A stretch of DNA of 64,000 nucleotides from Nocardia ninae NBRC 108245 (GTDB taxonomy: Bacteria > Actinomycetota > Actinomycetes > Mycobacteriales > Mycobacteriaceae): NCBI RefSeq assembly GCF_007990755.1, contig NZ_BJXA01000003.1, positions 186,001-250,000 on the forward strand, in the 5' to 3' direction. The position numbers and the translations under genes are program-made. The notes beneath the pieces were generated by a model. The model saw nothing but the letters and a program-made list of their open reading frames with translations. It made no database searches and was not told where the DNA came from. Below are positions 9,104 to 17,633 of the stretch, in pieces (within the stretch, counting starts at the first letter, position 1; every line of letters starts with the position of its first letter).

Positions 9104-9496
9104 TCAGTAGTCGGCGAACAGCTCCAGCAGTTCGGGCTTGCCGAACATCAACGCGGCGTCCCGGGCGGACGGGGAGCCCTGGTCCGGGTCGGCCCCGGAT
9201 TCGAGGAGCAAGCGCGCGATCTCGTTCTCCCCCTTGAAGACCGCGCCTGCCAACGGGGTCTGCCCCTTGTCGTTGGCCTTGGTCGGGTCGGCGTCGCGGT
9301 CGAGCAGTGCGGCGACAGCGTCGCGATGGCCGTGGTAGGTGGCGAGCATGAGCAGGGTGTCGCCCGCCTCGTTGGTCAGATCCGCAGGCACCCCCGCGTC
9401 CACGTACGTGGCCAGCGCGGCGGCGTCACCCTGCCGCGCGAAGTCGAACACCTTGGTGGCCAGCTCGATGAGTTCGGGGTCCATGTCAGCGTCCAT
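9104..9496 (-). CDS. Small ankyrin-repeat protein
   Basis: A 130-residue cytoplasmic protein of three to four ankyrin repeats (for example GDTLLMLATYHGHRDAVAALLDRDADP, then GQTPLAGAVFKGENEIARLLLESGADP). Ankyrin repeats bind other proteins; no catalytic domain is attached. It lies between the Ddn-like gene and UdgX on the same strand, but without overlap. Confidence 0.85.
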   Translation of the reverse strand: MDADMDPELIELATKVFDFARQGDAAALATYVDAGVPADLTNEAGDTLLMLATYHGHRDAVAALLDRDADPTKANDKGQTPLAGAVFKGENEIARLLLESGADPDQGSPSARDAALMFGKPELLELFADY

Positions 9497-9515
9497 CCGC
9501 CATTCCTACCAGGAC

Positions 9516-10145
9516 TCACTTCGAGGTCGCGCGCTTCCCCATCTCGGCTCGCACCTTCTTCAGATCGTCGACGAACGCCGCATAGGCCTCGGCCCGGTCC
9601 GGCGCACGTAGCACCGCCGAAGGGTGCACGGTCGCGATCGCCCGGTAGTCGGGCCGCGAAACAACCTCGCCGCGTTGCTGACTCACCTTGAACGCCGGAT
9701 CGATCACCGCCTGCGCGGCGACCGCACCGAGACACACCACCAGTCGCGGGCGGATGAGCGCCAGTTCGGCGTTGATCCAGGCCGAGCAGGCGACGATCTC
9801 GGTACGGCCGGGCGTTTTGTGGATTCGCCGCTTGCCGCGCTCGACGAACTTGAAGTGTTTGACGGCGTTGGTGAGATAAACGGTGTCCCGGTCGATGCCT
9901 GCCTCGTCGAGCGCTTTGTCGAGCAGGTGCCCGGCGGGGCCGACGAACGGGTGCCCCTGCCGATCCTCTTGATCGCCGGGCTGCTCGCCGACCACCACCA
10001 CGGACGCGTCCGGGGGACCCTCGCCGAAGACGGTCTGCGTCGCGTTCTGGTAGAGGTCACACCCTCGGCATCGGCACGACGCTTCTTGCAGGGTCGACAG
10101 GTCCGCGGTGTCGGGAACGAACTCGGCGGCACCCCGGGCCTTCAT
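9516..10145 (-). CDS. udgX: Uracil-DNA glycosylase UdgX (covalent type)
   Basis: A 209-residue family-4-like uracil-DNA glycosylase. It shows the Cys ligands for an Fe-S cluster (CRCRGC near residue 23), the catalytic GEQPGDQED motif followed by GHPFVGPAG, and the KRRIH loop with His at residue 109. That loop and His define UdgX of Mycobacterium smegmatis, which stays covalently attached to DNA after uracil removal. Its ATG overlaps the stop of the preceding flavodoxin-like gene (TGATG), so the two are co-translated. Confidence 0.93.
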   Translation of the reverse strand: MKARGAAEFVPDTADLSTLQEASCRCRGCDLYQNATQTVFGEGPPDASVVVVGEQPGDQEDRQGHPFVGPAGHLLDKALDEAGIDRDTVYLTNAVKHFKFVERGKRRIHKTPGRTEIVACSAWINAELALIRPRLVVCLGAVAAQAVIDPAFKVSQQRGEVVSRPDYRAIATVHPSAVLRAPDRAEAYAAFVDDLKKVRAEMGKRATSK

Positions 10146-10774
10146 CACGCCTCCTGAGACTCGCGCGAATAGGGCGGATATGCCTCGGCGCGCAGTAGCC
10201 CGGCCAGATGCGCGGCATTGCGGGCGACCGCGGCGGTCGTGCTTTCGACGGACTCCGGGACCTGGTACAGGTCCTTGTAATCGACCGTGCCCATCGCCTG
10301 CCCGTTCCAATAGGTGCCGCCCTGCGCGGGAATGGTGAACCCGATGTCGTTCAGCGCCTGGAACAGATCCGCGATGATCTTGTGCGCGCCGTCCTCGTTG
10401 CCGACCACGGCGGCGATGCCGATCTTGCCGACCATGCTCGGCCTGCCTGCGTCGTCGGTCTCCGACAGCTCCGCGTCCAACCGCTCCAGCACGCGCTGCG
10501 CCACCGAGGACATGTGCCCGACCCAGGTCGGCGTCGCCATCAGCACGATGTCGGCGGCGGCGATCATCTCGCGCAACGTCGGCCACGCGTCGCCGTCGCC
10601 CTCGTCGGCCGTCACGCCCGGCCGCACGTCGTAGTCGACCACCCGCACTACGCGGCCGCTCACTCCGTGTCGCTCCAGCTCGTCCATCACCTGCCCGGCC
10701 AGCAGTTCCGTGCTCGACGATTCGGGTGATTTCTTCAAACTGCACACCAGCGCTACGGCCGTCAACGCGGTCAT
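10145..10774 (-). CDS. Flavodoxin-like NAD(P)H-dependent FMN reductase
   Basis: A 209-residue flavodoxin-fold protein: a first strand (TAVALVCSLKKSPESSST) with a phosphate-binding loop, then DIVLMATPTWVGHMSSVAQRVLERLD and the KIGIAAVVGNEDGAHK strand. It matches the 'flavodoxin family / NADPH-dependent FMN reductase' group. The ATG at 10774 has AAGGAGG at good distance. It overlaps udgX, which follows. Confidence 0.85.
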   Translation of the reverse strand: MTALTAVALVCSLKKSPESSSTELLAGQVMDELERHGVSGRVVRVVDYDVRPGVTADEGDGDAWPTLREMIAAADIVLMATPTWVGHMSSVAQRVLERLDAELSETDDAGRPSMVGKIGIAAVVGNEDGAHKIIADLFQALNDIGFTIPAQGGTYWNGQAMGTVDYKDLYQVPESVESTTAAVARNAAHLAGLLRAEAYPPYSRESQEA

Positions 10775-10887
10775 CGGGTCGACCTCCTTCGGTTGGGGGA
10801 CTGCTGTCGACGTACCCGTTTCGGTCGCGCTCACTCCATCGGCCGCCGAAGGCCCTCCCACCTGGTGTACCGGAGGCGATAGGTCGG

Positions 10888-10893
10888 TATAGT
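10888..10893 (+). promoter_or_regulatory. -10 element of a probably leaderless transcript
   Basis: TATAGT lies 9-14 bases before the ATG at 10902 and there is no ribosome binding site between them, so transcription would begin at or next to the start codon. Confidence 0.5.
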
Positions 10894-10901
10894 CGCCGCG
10901 G

Positions 10902-12170
10902 ATGAGTAGTGTCGCCACCCACGTTGAGCCGGAAGCCAAGAATCGTCGACTCGGCGTCGCGATGTGGCTGGCACCGGTGCTCTGTATCGCGTTCTCCGCG
11001 TTCTGTCTGCTGCTGCCGACCTGGCCGTTCGACAAGATCACCGGCGGGTTCATCGACCTGCAGGTCTATCGCCTCGGGGTGGACGCGCTACGGCACGGCA
11101 ACGACATGTACGGACAGCTGCCGCAGACCACCATCGGCGCCGGACTGCCGTTCATCTATCCGCCGTTCGCCGCGCTGGCGCTGAGCCCGTTCGCGCTGCT
11201 GCCGTGGACCGCGGCCGCGTTCACCTTTTTCGTCTCCTCGGTGGCCGCGCTCGGGCTGACCCTGTACCTGGTCGCGCGGCGGGTATGGCCCGGCGCGGAT
11301 CAGCGCAAGCTGGTGCTGATGGTGACCGGGTGCGCGACGCCGCTGGCGCTGCTGCTGGAGCCGGTGCACTCGACGCTGGGCTTCGGTCAGGTGAATCTGC
11401 TGCTGATGGCGTTGGTCGCGGCCGACTGCCTCGCCATCAAACCGCGCTGGCGGCGCGGCATGCTGATCGGCATCGCCGCCGCCATCAAGCTGACCCCGGC
11501 CGCGTTCGTGCTGTATTTCCTGGTGCGCAAGGACTACAAGTCGGCGGCGACGGCCGCGGCGACCGGCGCGGCCGCGACCCTGATCGGCTTCGCCGTGCTG
11601 CCGCGCGACTCGGTGAAGTACTGGTTCGGCGGCATGGGCAATGTGTCCGGGTTGAGCGGGTCGGCATTTCATACCAATCAGTCGATTCAAGCAGTGCTGG
11701 CCCGGTTGCAGGTGCCCGAGCCCGCGTTCACCGCGCTGTGGCTGATCCTCGGCGCCGCGCTGCTGGTGCTCGTCGTCGCGGCGATGCGGCGCGCGGTCGA
11801 CTTCCCGCCGCTCGCGCTGGCCATCAACGCGGTGTTCACCCTGCTGCTCTCGCCGATCTCCTGGTCGCACCACTGGGTGTGGATCGCCCCGGCATTGCTG
11901 GCCTGCATCGGTTACGCCACCCGGCTGCCGCGTCGTCAGGCGATCGGCTGGTCGGTGACTATCGCCGTCATCACCGCGGTCTTCGTGTACGGGCCGCAGA
12001 ACTGGCTGCCCGACGGCGAACATCGTGAAACGCAATGGACGCCATGGCAACACATCATCGGCAACACCTATGTGTGGTTCAGCGTGCTGCTCGTCGCGCT
12101 GTACTTCGTCTCGGGTCGCCGGGCCGCGCGGGCGCCCGAGCCTTCTCCCGCGCTGGTGCCCCAACACTGA
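10902..12170 (+). CDS. GT-C family (DUF2029 / GT87) polyprenyl-phosphomannose mannosyltransferase
   Basis: A 422-residue polytopic membrane protein with about eleven hydrophobic segments. The first extracellular loop holds DLQVYRLG, with the Asp expected as catalytic base in GT-C enzymes, followed by GLPFIYPPFAALALSP, a hallmark of the actinobacterial alpha-mannosyltransferases that build phosphatidylinositol mannosides and lipoarabinomannan. The exact linkage made cannot be told. Confidence 0.85.
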   Translation: MSSVATHVEPEAKNRRLGVAMWLAPVLCIAFSAFCLLLPTWPFDKITGGFIDLQVYRLGVDALRHGNDMYGQLPQTTIGAGLPFIYPPFAALALSPFALLPWTAAAFTFFVSSVAALGLTLYLVARRVWPGADQRKLVLMVTGCATPLALLLEPVHSTLGFGQVNLLLMALVAADCLAIKPRWRRGMLIGIAAAIKLTPAAFVLYFLVRKDYKSAATAAATGAAATLIGFAVLPRDSVKYWFGGMGNVSGLSGSAFHTNQSIQAVLARLQVPEPAFTALWLILGAALLVLVVAAMRRAVDFPPLALAINAVFTLLLSPISWSHHWVWIAPALLACIGYATRLPRRQAIGWSVTIAVITAVFVYGPQNWLPDGEHRETQWTPWQHIIGNTYVWFSVLLVALYFVSGRRAARAPEPSPALVPQH

Positions 12171-12272
12171 ATTCCGACCCTCTAGTGTTTGCTGCCGAGA
12201 TCCCCGGGTAGGGCCGTCAGTGACGGCAACCCAGCCGTCGCCGACAAAGTACTCGAGGCAAGGAGGGATTGC

Positions 12273-12467
12273 ATGGCAGCCCAACGTGGTTTCGCCGCCA
12301 TGGATCCGGAGCAGCAGCGCAAGATCGCCAGCCAGGGTGGCAAGGCGAGTAGCGGCAGCTTCGACAACGACCCCAAGCGCGCCAGCGAGGCGGGCAAGAA
12401 GGGTGCGGCGGCTCAACCGGTCGCGGCCAAACGTCTCGGCGGCGAACGCAGCCACCTGAACCGATAG
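12273..12467 (+). CDS. KGG-repeat general stress protein
   Basis: A 64-residue very hydrophilic protein with the stress-protein motif twice (IASQGGKAS and SEAGKKG), as in the B. subtilis GsiB/YciG family of desiccation- and stress-induced proteins. AGGAGGG stands upstream of the ATG at 12273. A strong hairpin follows the gene, so it is probably monocistronic. Confidence 0.85.
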   Translation: MAAQRGFAAMDPEQQRKIASQGGKASSGSFDNDPKRASEAGKKGAAAQPVAAKRLGGERSHLNR

Positions 12468-12477
12468 CACGATAACA

Positions 12478-12511
12478 GCCGATGGGCGAGGCGCTTGCCT
12501 CGCCCATCGGC
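12478..12511. terminator. Perfect 15-bp stem, terminator-like hairpin
   Basis: Arms GCCGATGGGCGAGGC and GCCTCGCCCATCGGC flank the tetraloop GCTT, starting ten bases after the KGG gene. There is no U-tract, as is usual in actinobacteria. Confidence 0.8.
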
Positions 12512-12534
12512 CGTCCCCAGCCGAGGAATCTCCG

Positions 12535-13545
12535 ATGCGCCTACGCCGCAGCACTGTGTACGGCCCCGGCCTGACCCGAGTCAGACGCGGCCGCGGCTTC
12601 TCCTATGCCACGAGCGACGGTGACGCGGTGACCGACACGGAGACCCTCGACCGCATCAAAGCCCTGGTGATCCCGCCCGCGTGGCGCAAGGTGTGGATCT
12701 GCCCGCACGCCAACGGTCACGTCCAGGCGGTGGGCATCGACGCGGCCGGTCGGCGGCAGTATCTGTACCACGAGCAGTGGCGCCGGGAGCGCGACGAAGA
12801 GAAGTTCGACCGGGTCCTCGAACTCGCCGCCCGGCTGCCCGAGGTGCGGCGGCAGGTCAGGGCGGATCTGGGGGAGCGGGGGCTGAGCAAGCATCGCGCC
12901 GAGGCGGTGGCGATCGATCTGCTGGACCGCGGCGTTTTCCGGGTGGGTGGCGAGGAGTACGCGGAGGAGAACGGGACCCGCGGGGTGGCCACGCTGCTGC
13001 GCGAGCAGGTGCGGCTCTCCGATGACGAGATGCTGTTCGACTACCCGGCCAAGGGTGGCATCCGGCGGCGGGTGCGGATCAGGGAACCGTTGGTGGCCAA
13101 CGCCATTCGGGCCATGCGGCGTTGCCCGGCCGAGACGTCGCGGCTGCTCGTCTATCGGAACGGGACCGGATATCGCGAACTGCACGCCGACGACGTCAAT
13201 CTGCGGTTCAAGGAACTCGCGTGCTGCGAATGCAGTGCCAAGGACTTACGCACCTGGCAGGCAACGGTATTGGCGGCCGCGGACTTCGCGTCGGCCGAGC
13301 GGCCCGAGTCGAAACGTGGTCGTAAAGCGGTGGAGAAGAAGGTGATGGAGGATGTTGCGGCGGCCCTGGGGAACACGCCGACCGTCGCGCGCAACTCCTA
13401 CGTCGACCCGCGGGTGGTGACCGCCTGGGCGAACGGATCGACCATTGCCGCGGCGTTGCGTCGCGCGCGGCGCGCCGATTCCGACGACGAGCGGCGGGAA
13501 TTGGTCGATCGGGCGGTGATTCGGCTGTTGCGCAAGGTGAAGTGA
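12535..13545 (+). CDS. DNA topoisomerase IB (poxvirus/bacterial type)
   Basis: A 336-residue type IB topoisomerase, which relaxes supercoils through a 3'-phosphotyrosine. The bacterial N-terminal domain is followed by the catalytic domain with SKHRAEAVAIDLLD, CSAKDLRTWQAT and the active-site tyrosine in ARNSYVDPRVV. Length and motif order match full-length bacterial members. It begins 23 bases after the terminator hairpin. Confidence 0.93.
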   Translation: MRLRRSTVYGPGLTRVRRGRGFSYATSDGDAVTDTETLDRIKALVIPPAWRKVWICPHANGHVQAVGIDAAGRRQYLYHEQWRRERDEEKFDRVLELAARLPEVRRQVRADLGERGLSKHRAEAVAIDLLDRGVFRVGGEEYAEENGTRGVATLLREQVRLSDDEMLFDYPAKGGIRRRVRIREPLVANAIRAMRRCPAETSRLLVYRNGTGYRELHADDVNLRFKELACCECSAKDLRTWQATVLAAADFASAERPESKRGRKAVEKKVMEDVAAALGNTPTVARNSYVDPRVVTAWANGSTIAAALRRARRADSDDERRELVDRAVIRLLRKVK

Positions 13546-13614
13546 TTCCGTCGTTCGGCACGACGCAAGCGCCATGCAAGTGCGGCGCAATCGACGCGCG
13601 GCACAGTCGGATCC

Positions 13615-15141
13615 ATGCACGAGACATACGACGTGGTGATCGCGGGCGCCGGGCCCGTGGGATTGATGATGGCCTGCGAACTTCGGCTCGCCGGGGTGGA
13701 TGTGCTGGTGGTCGAGCGGCTCGACGAGATCGATCCGACGATGAAGGCGGGTGGGATCAATGTGCCTACCGCGCAGGCGCTCTACCGGCGTGGGTTGCTG
13801 CCGGAACTCGTCGCCGAGAGTGCGCGGATGCGCGACCAGATGGCGAGATTTCTGACGGCAGGCGATGAGTCGGCCGATGAGCCGATAGCGCCGCCGTTTC
13901 TCGGGCATTTCGCGGGCATCATGATCGGGGTCGGCCTTGTCGACTTCGATCATTCCTCGTTCGCGGATCTCGGCCCGGCTGCGGAGGTCTACCTGGTGTC
14001 GCAGCAGAGCATCGAGGCACTTCTCGGGCGACGCGCTGCCGAGTTGGGTGTCATCGTGCGACGTGGTGTCGAGCTCACCGATTTCGAAGACGACGGCAGT
14101 GGGGTCACGGTTCGGCTCGGCGACAACACTGTTCGCGCCGGTTGGCTGGTCGGTTGTGACGGCGGGCGCAGCATTGTGCGCAAGCTGGCCGGCTTCGACT
14201 TTCCCGGCCTCGACCCGGAGCTGACCGGGCATCAAGCCATCGTCGAGATGACCGGAGCCGAAGGGCTGAATCCGGGCTGGACAACGACCGACACCGGGAT
14301 CTATGTGCACGGTCCGGTACCGGGCCGGATTCTCACCGTGGAGCTCGACGGGCCGCCCGCCGACCGTGATGCGCCGATCACCGCGGCGGAATTGCAGGCG
14401 AGTCTGCGCAATGTGTCCGGTGTTCCGGTGGAGATCACCGCCGTGCACTCGGCCACCCGGTTCACCGACAACACCCGTCAGGTCACCGAATACCGCAAGG
14501 GTCGGGTGCTGCTGGCAGGCGATGCGGCACACGTGCATTCGCCGTTCGGCGGGCAGGGACTCGACCTCGGTATCGGTGACGCGGTGAACCTGGGCTGGAA
14601 GCTGGCCGCGGTGGTGCGCGGCTGGGCACGGCCGGAGCTGCTCGACACCTACACCACCGAACGGCATCCGATCGGGGCATGGGTGCTCGACTGGACCCGG
14701 GCCCAGGTGGCGTTGATGCGCACCGATCTGCGCAGTAGGAAACTGCGCGAGGTAATGACCGAACTGCTGGCGACCCGCGATGCGGCAACCGTCATCTTCA
14801 AGAAGATCTCCGGCGTGCTGCACCGCTACGACCTCGGCGGCGGGCACGAGCGCGTCGGTGCGGCGGTACCGGACTTCGAGTTGTCGGATGGAACTCGGCT
14901 CGGCAGGCACTTCGCCGACGGTGCCGCGGTTCTGTTCGACCTGGCTGATTCCGCGGAACTGCGTGCGGCGGTGGGGCCTTGGGTACCGCGGGTGCGGGTG
15001 GTCACGGCGAAGGCGGTCGAGCCGGGGGATTTGACGGGGATGCTGGTTCGTCCGGATGGGTTCGTGGCGTGGGCGGCTGATGGGGGCAGCTTGGCCGGGC
15101 TGGAAGCGGCGTTGGGTCGGTGGTTCGGCGCTGCGGGGTAA
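13615..15141 (+). CDS. Class A FAD-dependent aromatic monooxygenase (Rox-like)
   Basis: A 508-residue flavoprotein hydroxylase. It has the N-terminal GAGPVGLMMACEL dinucleotide motif, the DG motif (VGCDGGRSIVR) and the GD motif (VLLAGDAAHVHSPFGGQGLDLGIGDA), then the C-terminal thioredoxin-like domain of the PHBH branch. The layout resembles the rifampicin monooxygenases and polyketide hydroxylases of nocardiae, so drug or polyketide oxidation is plausible. The substrate is not decided by sequence. Confidence 0.85.
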   Translation: MHETYDVVIAGAGPVGLMMACELRLAGVDVLVVERLDEIDPTMKAGGINVPTAQALYRRGLLPELVAESARMRDQMARFLTAGDESADEPIAPPFLGHFAGIMIGVGLVDFDHSSFADLGPAAEVYLVSQQSIEALLGRRAAELGVIVRRGVELTDFEDDGSGVTVRLGDNTVRAGWLVGCDGGRSIVRKLAGFDFPGLDPELTGHQAIVEMTGAEGLNPGWTTTDTGIYVHGPVPGRILTVELDGPPADRDAPITAAELQASLRNVSGVPVEITAVHSATRFTDNTRQVTEYRKGRVLLAGDAAHVHSPFGGQGLDLGIGDAVNLGWKLAAVVRGWARPELLDTYTTERHPIGAWVLDWTRAQVALMRTDLRSRKLREVMTELLATRDAATVIFKKISGVLHRYDLGGGHERVGAAVPDFELSDGTRLGRHFADGAAVLFDLADSAELRAAVGPWVPRVRVVTAKAVEPGDLTGMLVRPDGFVAWAADGGSLAGLEAALGRWFGAAG

Positions 15142-15249
15142 TGCCGGGTGTCGCAGAGGCAGGGGGAGATATGGGGCAGCGGTGGTTGCAGAGGTGCGGG
15201 CAGGGGAGGGCCGAGCGGCATGTGCGCCCGAGCGGGGCACAGCTGCCGA

Positions 15250-15284
15250 GGCCGGAACCCCATGCCCCAGAAGGGGTTCCGGCC
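15250..15284. terminator. 12-bp stem between convergent genes
   Basis: Arms GGCCGGAACCCC and GGGGTTCCGGCC with an 11-base loop, placed between the monooxygenase and the oppositely oriented PheS-like gene, so it can serve both. Confidence 0.7.
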
Positions 15285-15383
15285 CCATCGATTACTTCGC
15301 TTCGTTGAGTTTCTCCACGCTAGCAGCACTTCGGGTCGGCCGACAGACCGAAATGCGGCCTGAATTCGGCAGGTGCTTCGCGT

Positions 15384-16499
15384 TCATGCCAGCTCCAGCT
15401 GCGGGCCGATATGGATGGCGAGGTACACCTCGTTGCGGAGCGCGTTGGCCTCCTCGTCGGTGAGCGTGCGCGCCAAGGGCCGGAGAACCAGTCGCACAAC
15501 GGCATTCGTCTGCCCGGGCACGATGCCGAGTCTGTCCCTGGCCTTTTCGGAGAGCTCGGCCCATGGCGTCCGGGCGGTGACGAGCACCGACTCGATGTCG
15601 TCGACCCGATCGTGCAGCACCTTTCGCACGGTGTCGCCGAGGGTTTCGTCGTCGGTGTCGTCGGCGATCACCACCGACAGGTCGCGGCGGATCGGCGGCA
15701 GCGTGGAGACCGGCCGCCACGGGGACAGGTCTTGCAGCTGGTCGGCGATGCGTGGGTTCTCGGAGCGGAGGTAGCGGATATCGGGTATTCCCTTGCGCAG
15801 CATGAGGGCTCGGTCCAATCCGAGGCCGAGCGCGGTGCCGGACCAGCGGGCGGGATCGAGCCCGGCACCGGCCAGCACATGGTCGGCGATGAGCCCGCAT
15901 TCGGCCAGTTCCAGCCACTCCGTGCCGAGGCGCACGTCGACCTGTCTGCCGAGAGCTGTGTAGGGGTGCCGGGCCGGCGTGGTGCGCCACTCGGCACCCG
16001 GTAGCACCGCCTCCACCAGGTGCGCGACCATCTCGCGCACGTGGTGATCGCCGGTGTCCGGGCTCGATCGGAGCCGCCACAGATCGACCTGATGGGGTTC
16101 GCCCACATGGATTCGATCGACGACGTCCCTGCGATAGACCAGGCCGGGGACCACGATGAGGTCGTCGACGTCACCGGACACCTCGGCGTAGCACCGTAAT
16201 GTCGCGGGGATGTCGGCAGTGGTGTGACTCCGCAACATGGTGGTCGGGCTGACGTATCGGGTGTAGCGCGCGTCGCGGGTGACGTCGGCCGGGTCGTAGC
16301 CGAGCTTGTCGTAGTTGTCGACGACGGCGACGAGCGGTGAGTTGCGCACGACGCGCACCCTCGACGCCCACGCATCGGCCAGCGTGTGCACCATCGCGTC
16401 CAGCAGCGCCTGCATGGCGTGCGGTCCTTGCGTGACATCGCTGAGGTCGCGCACGGTCAGCGCGCGCGACAAATCGAGTGGAGAGAGATAGGCAGGCAT
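15384..16499 (-). CDS. Free-standing PheS-like class II synthetase core with FDX-ACB domain
   Basis: A 371-residue protein built like the single-chain mitochondrial PheRS rather than the bacterial two-subunit enzyme. Residues about 60-260 hold class II motifs (VYRRDVVDRIHVGEPHQVDLW as motif 2 and SGTALGLGLDRALMLRKGIPDIRY as motif 3). The last 90 or so residues (PPIRRDLSVVIADD onward) are a ferredoxin-fold anticodon-binding (FDX-ACB) domain that normally ends PheT. The ATG at 16499 follows AAAGGA. It may be a spare PheRS, or a PheS paralogue with another amino acid or acceptor. No pheT lies nearby. Confidence 0.8.
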   Translation of the reverse strand: MPAYLSPLDLSRALTVRDLSDVTQGPHAMQALLDAMVHTLADAWASRVRVVRNSPLVAVVDNYDKLGYDPADVTRDARYTRYVSPTTMLRSHTTADIPATLRCYAEVSGDVDDLIVVPGLVYRRDVVDRIHVGEPHQVDLWRLRSSPDTGDHHVREMVAHLVEAVLPGAEWRTTPARHPYTALGRQVDVRLGTEWLELAECGLIADHVLAGAGLDPARWSGTALGLGLDRALMLRKGIPDIRYLRSENPRIADQLQDLSPWRPVSTLPPIRRDLSVVIADDTDDETLGDTVRKVLHDRVDDIESVLVTARTPWAELSEKARDRLGIVPGQTNAVVRLVLRPLARTLTDEEANALRNEVYLAIHIGPQLELA

Positions 16500-16551
16500 G
16501 AGTAATTCCTTTGGTAGCCAGTCGGATTCGGTAAAACCCCCGAACCGGCGA

Positions 16552-16600
16552 CGGCCACAGGAACTACGTGCGCGACCGCACGCGGCAGACCCCGTGGCCG
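16552..16600 (-). promoter_or_regulatory. Nested hairpin with short leader ORF, possible attenuator
   Basis: Outer arms CGGCCACAGG and CCCGTGGCCG pair over ten positions (one G-U); inside them CGTGCG and CGCACG form a second stem. A 25-codon leader frame runs on the minus strand from 16641 to 16564 and its stop codon lies inside the hairpin, about 65 bases before the PheS-like gene. The leader has only one Phe codon, so a classical Phe attenuator is not proven. Confidence 0.4.
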
Positions 16601-16666
16601 ACTGACGGCCCGGGGCGCAGAAATCGCCTGCACGCGTTCATGGATTCAGCTTAAGGGACTGCACGG

Positions 16667-17332
16667 TCACTCGGAAGCTGTCGACAAGCGGTGGGCGACG
16701 TCGGGCAGCCGCCCGACCATCGCGATGGTGAAATCGGCGAGCAGGTCGGTCAATCCCGCACGGTCGACGTCGAGGCCGCCATCGAGCCAGACCAAAACGA
16801 GTTCCGCGGCGCCGCCGGTGATCAGCTGCGAGGTCGCGGCGACGGCGGTGTCGTGGCCGGCGGGGAGGTCGAGCACCAGGCGGGTCTGTTCGATGATGAC
16901 GTCGGCGACGCGGCGCATGCCGTCGAAGCGGCTGCGCATCAAGACCTCGTTGCCGTAAGCCTGGGCGAAGACGACCTGGGCGCGGCGCGGGTCGTCGGTG
17001 AGTTCGATGATGAGGGCGGCGACGCCGGCGCGGATCTTGTCCGCGGGTGAGCCCTCGGTGGTGGCGACGGCGGCGCGGGCGATGTCGAGAGCGGCGTCCT
17101 GGATCTCCAGGAGCATCGCGGAGGCGAGGGCGTCCAGGTCGGGGAACGCCTCATAGAAAAAGCGGGGTCCGACCCGGGCCTGTTCGCAGAGACCGCGCAC
17201 GGTCAGCGCGGACAGGCCCTGGGTGCCGACGATGTCGAGAGCGGTGTCGAGTAGCCGCCTGCGCCGATCTTCCCGGCGCTCTGCAGTAGATGTGCCGCGG
17301 TACGTGCCGGTGAATACGCGGGTCACGACCAT
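16667..17332 (-). CDS. TetR-family transcriptional regulator
   Basis: A 221-residue repressor. The N-terminal helix-turn-helix is clear (RRRLLDTALDIVGTQGLSALTVRGLCEQARVGPRFFYEAFPDLDAL), followed by an all-helical ligand domain. The ATG at 17332 is internal to the last copy of a repeat, so the extreme N-terminus could also begin a few codons later. It faces the P450-ferredoxin operon across a palindrome (17575-17592) and is the natural candidate to control it. Confidence 0.9.
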   Translation of the reverse strand: MVVTRVFTGTYRGTSTAERREDRRRRLLDTALDIVGTQGLSALTVRGLCEQARVGPRFFYEAFPDLDALASAMLLEIQDAALDIARAAVATTEGSPADKIRAGVAALIIELTDDPRRAQVVFAQAYGNEVLMRSRFDGMRRVADVIIEQTRLVLDLPAGHDTAVAATSQLITGGAAELVLVWLDGGLDVDRAGLTDLLADFTIAMVGRLPDVAHRLSTASE

Positions 17333-17528
17333 GCCTCGCGGACGCTCGGCTCCGTAGCACCCCGGGGTGCTGTGCCGATGGCTCGCTCGCTCACGACTGC
17401 ACCTCGCTGACTTGCGGCCTGGTCGCGCCCCGGGTGCCGAGGGTTCGCTCGCTGTGCCCGCCCACGACCGGGCCTCGCCGGCACTCGGCACCGGCGTTCC
17501 TGGACGCTGCGTGCAGGGTTCGCTCGCT
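17333..17528 (-). repeat. Three diverged tandem repeats ending in the TetR start
   Basis: Read on the minus strand, three units of about 60-75 bases each begin with GCGAGCGAACC or GCGAGCGAGCC (at about 17526, 17452 and 17390) and close with GCGAGG....GTCGTG. Units adjoin head to tail, and the last one provides the start region of the TetR gene (GGCATGGTCGTGACC). This resembles MIRU-type intergenic repeats of mycolic-acid bacteria. Confidence 0.6.
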
Positions 17529-17574
17529 CACCCGAAGCAGCCTTGCACAAGATAAGTCGGGAAACAACTGTGTA

Positions 17575-17592
17575 CGGAAACGTATGTTTCCG
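17575..17592. promoter_or_regulatory. TetR operator candidate before the P450 gene
   Basis: CGGAAAC and GTTTCCG arms are perfect inverted repeats around GTAT, in the intergenic region between the TetR gene and the P450 gene, 42 bases before the P450 start. Confidence 0.65.
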
Positions 17593-17633
17593 ATATGGTC
17601 GAGGAGTCGCAGCGTCGCGAAGGGACGGCCGCC

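Noticed and set aside
11088-12554. 488-residue minus-strand frame
   Set aside because: Antisense to the mannosyltransferase and KGG gene; no recognisable domain and shadow-type composition.
13246-15288. 680-residue minus-strand frame
   Set aside because: Antisense to the FAD monooxygenase and the topoisomerase end; the sense genes have all their motifs.
16500-16660. T-box riboswitch before the PheS-like gene
   Set aside because: No T-box consensus or specifier loop could be found; only a leader ORF and hairpins are visible.
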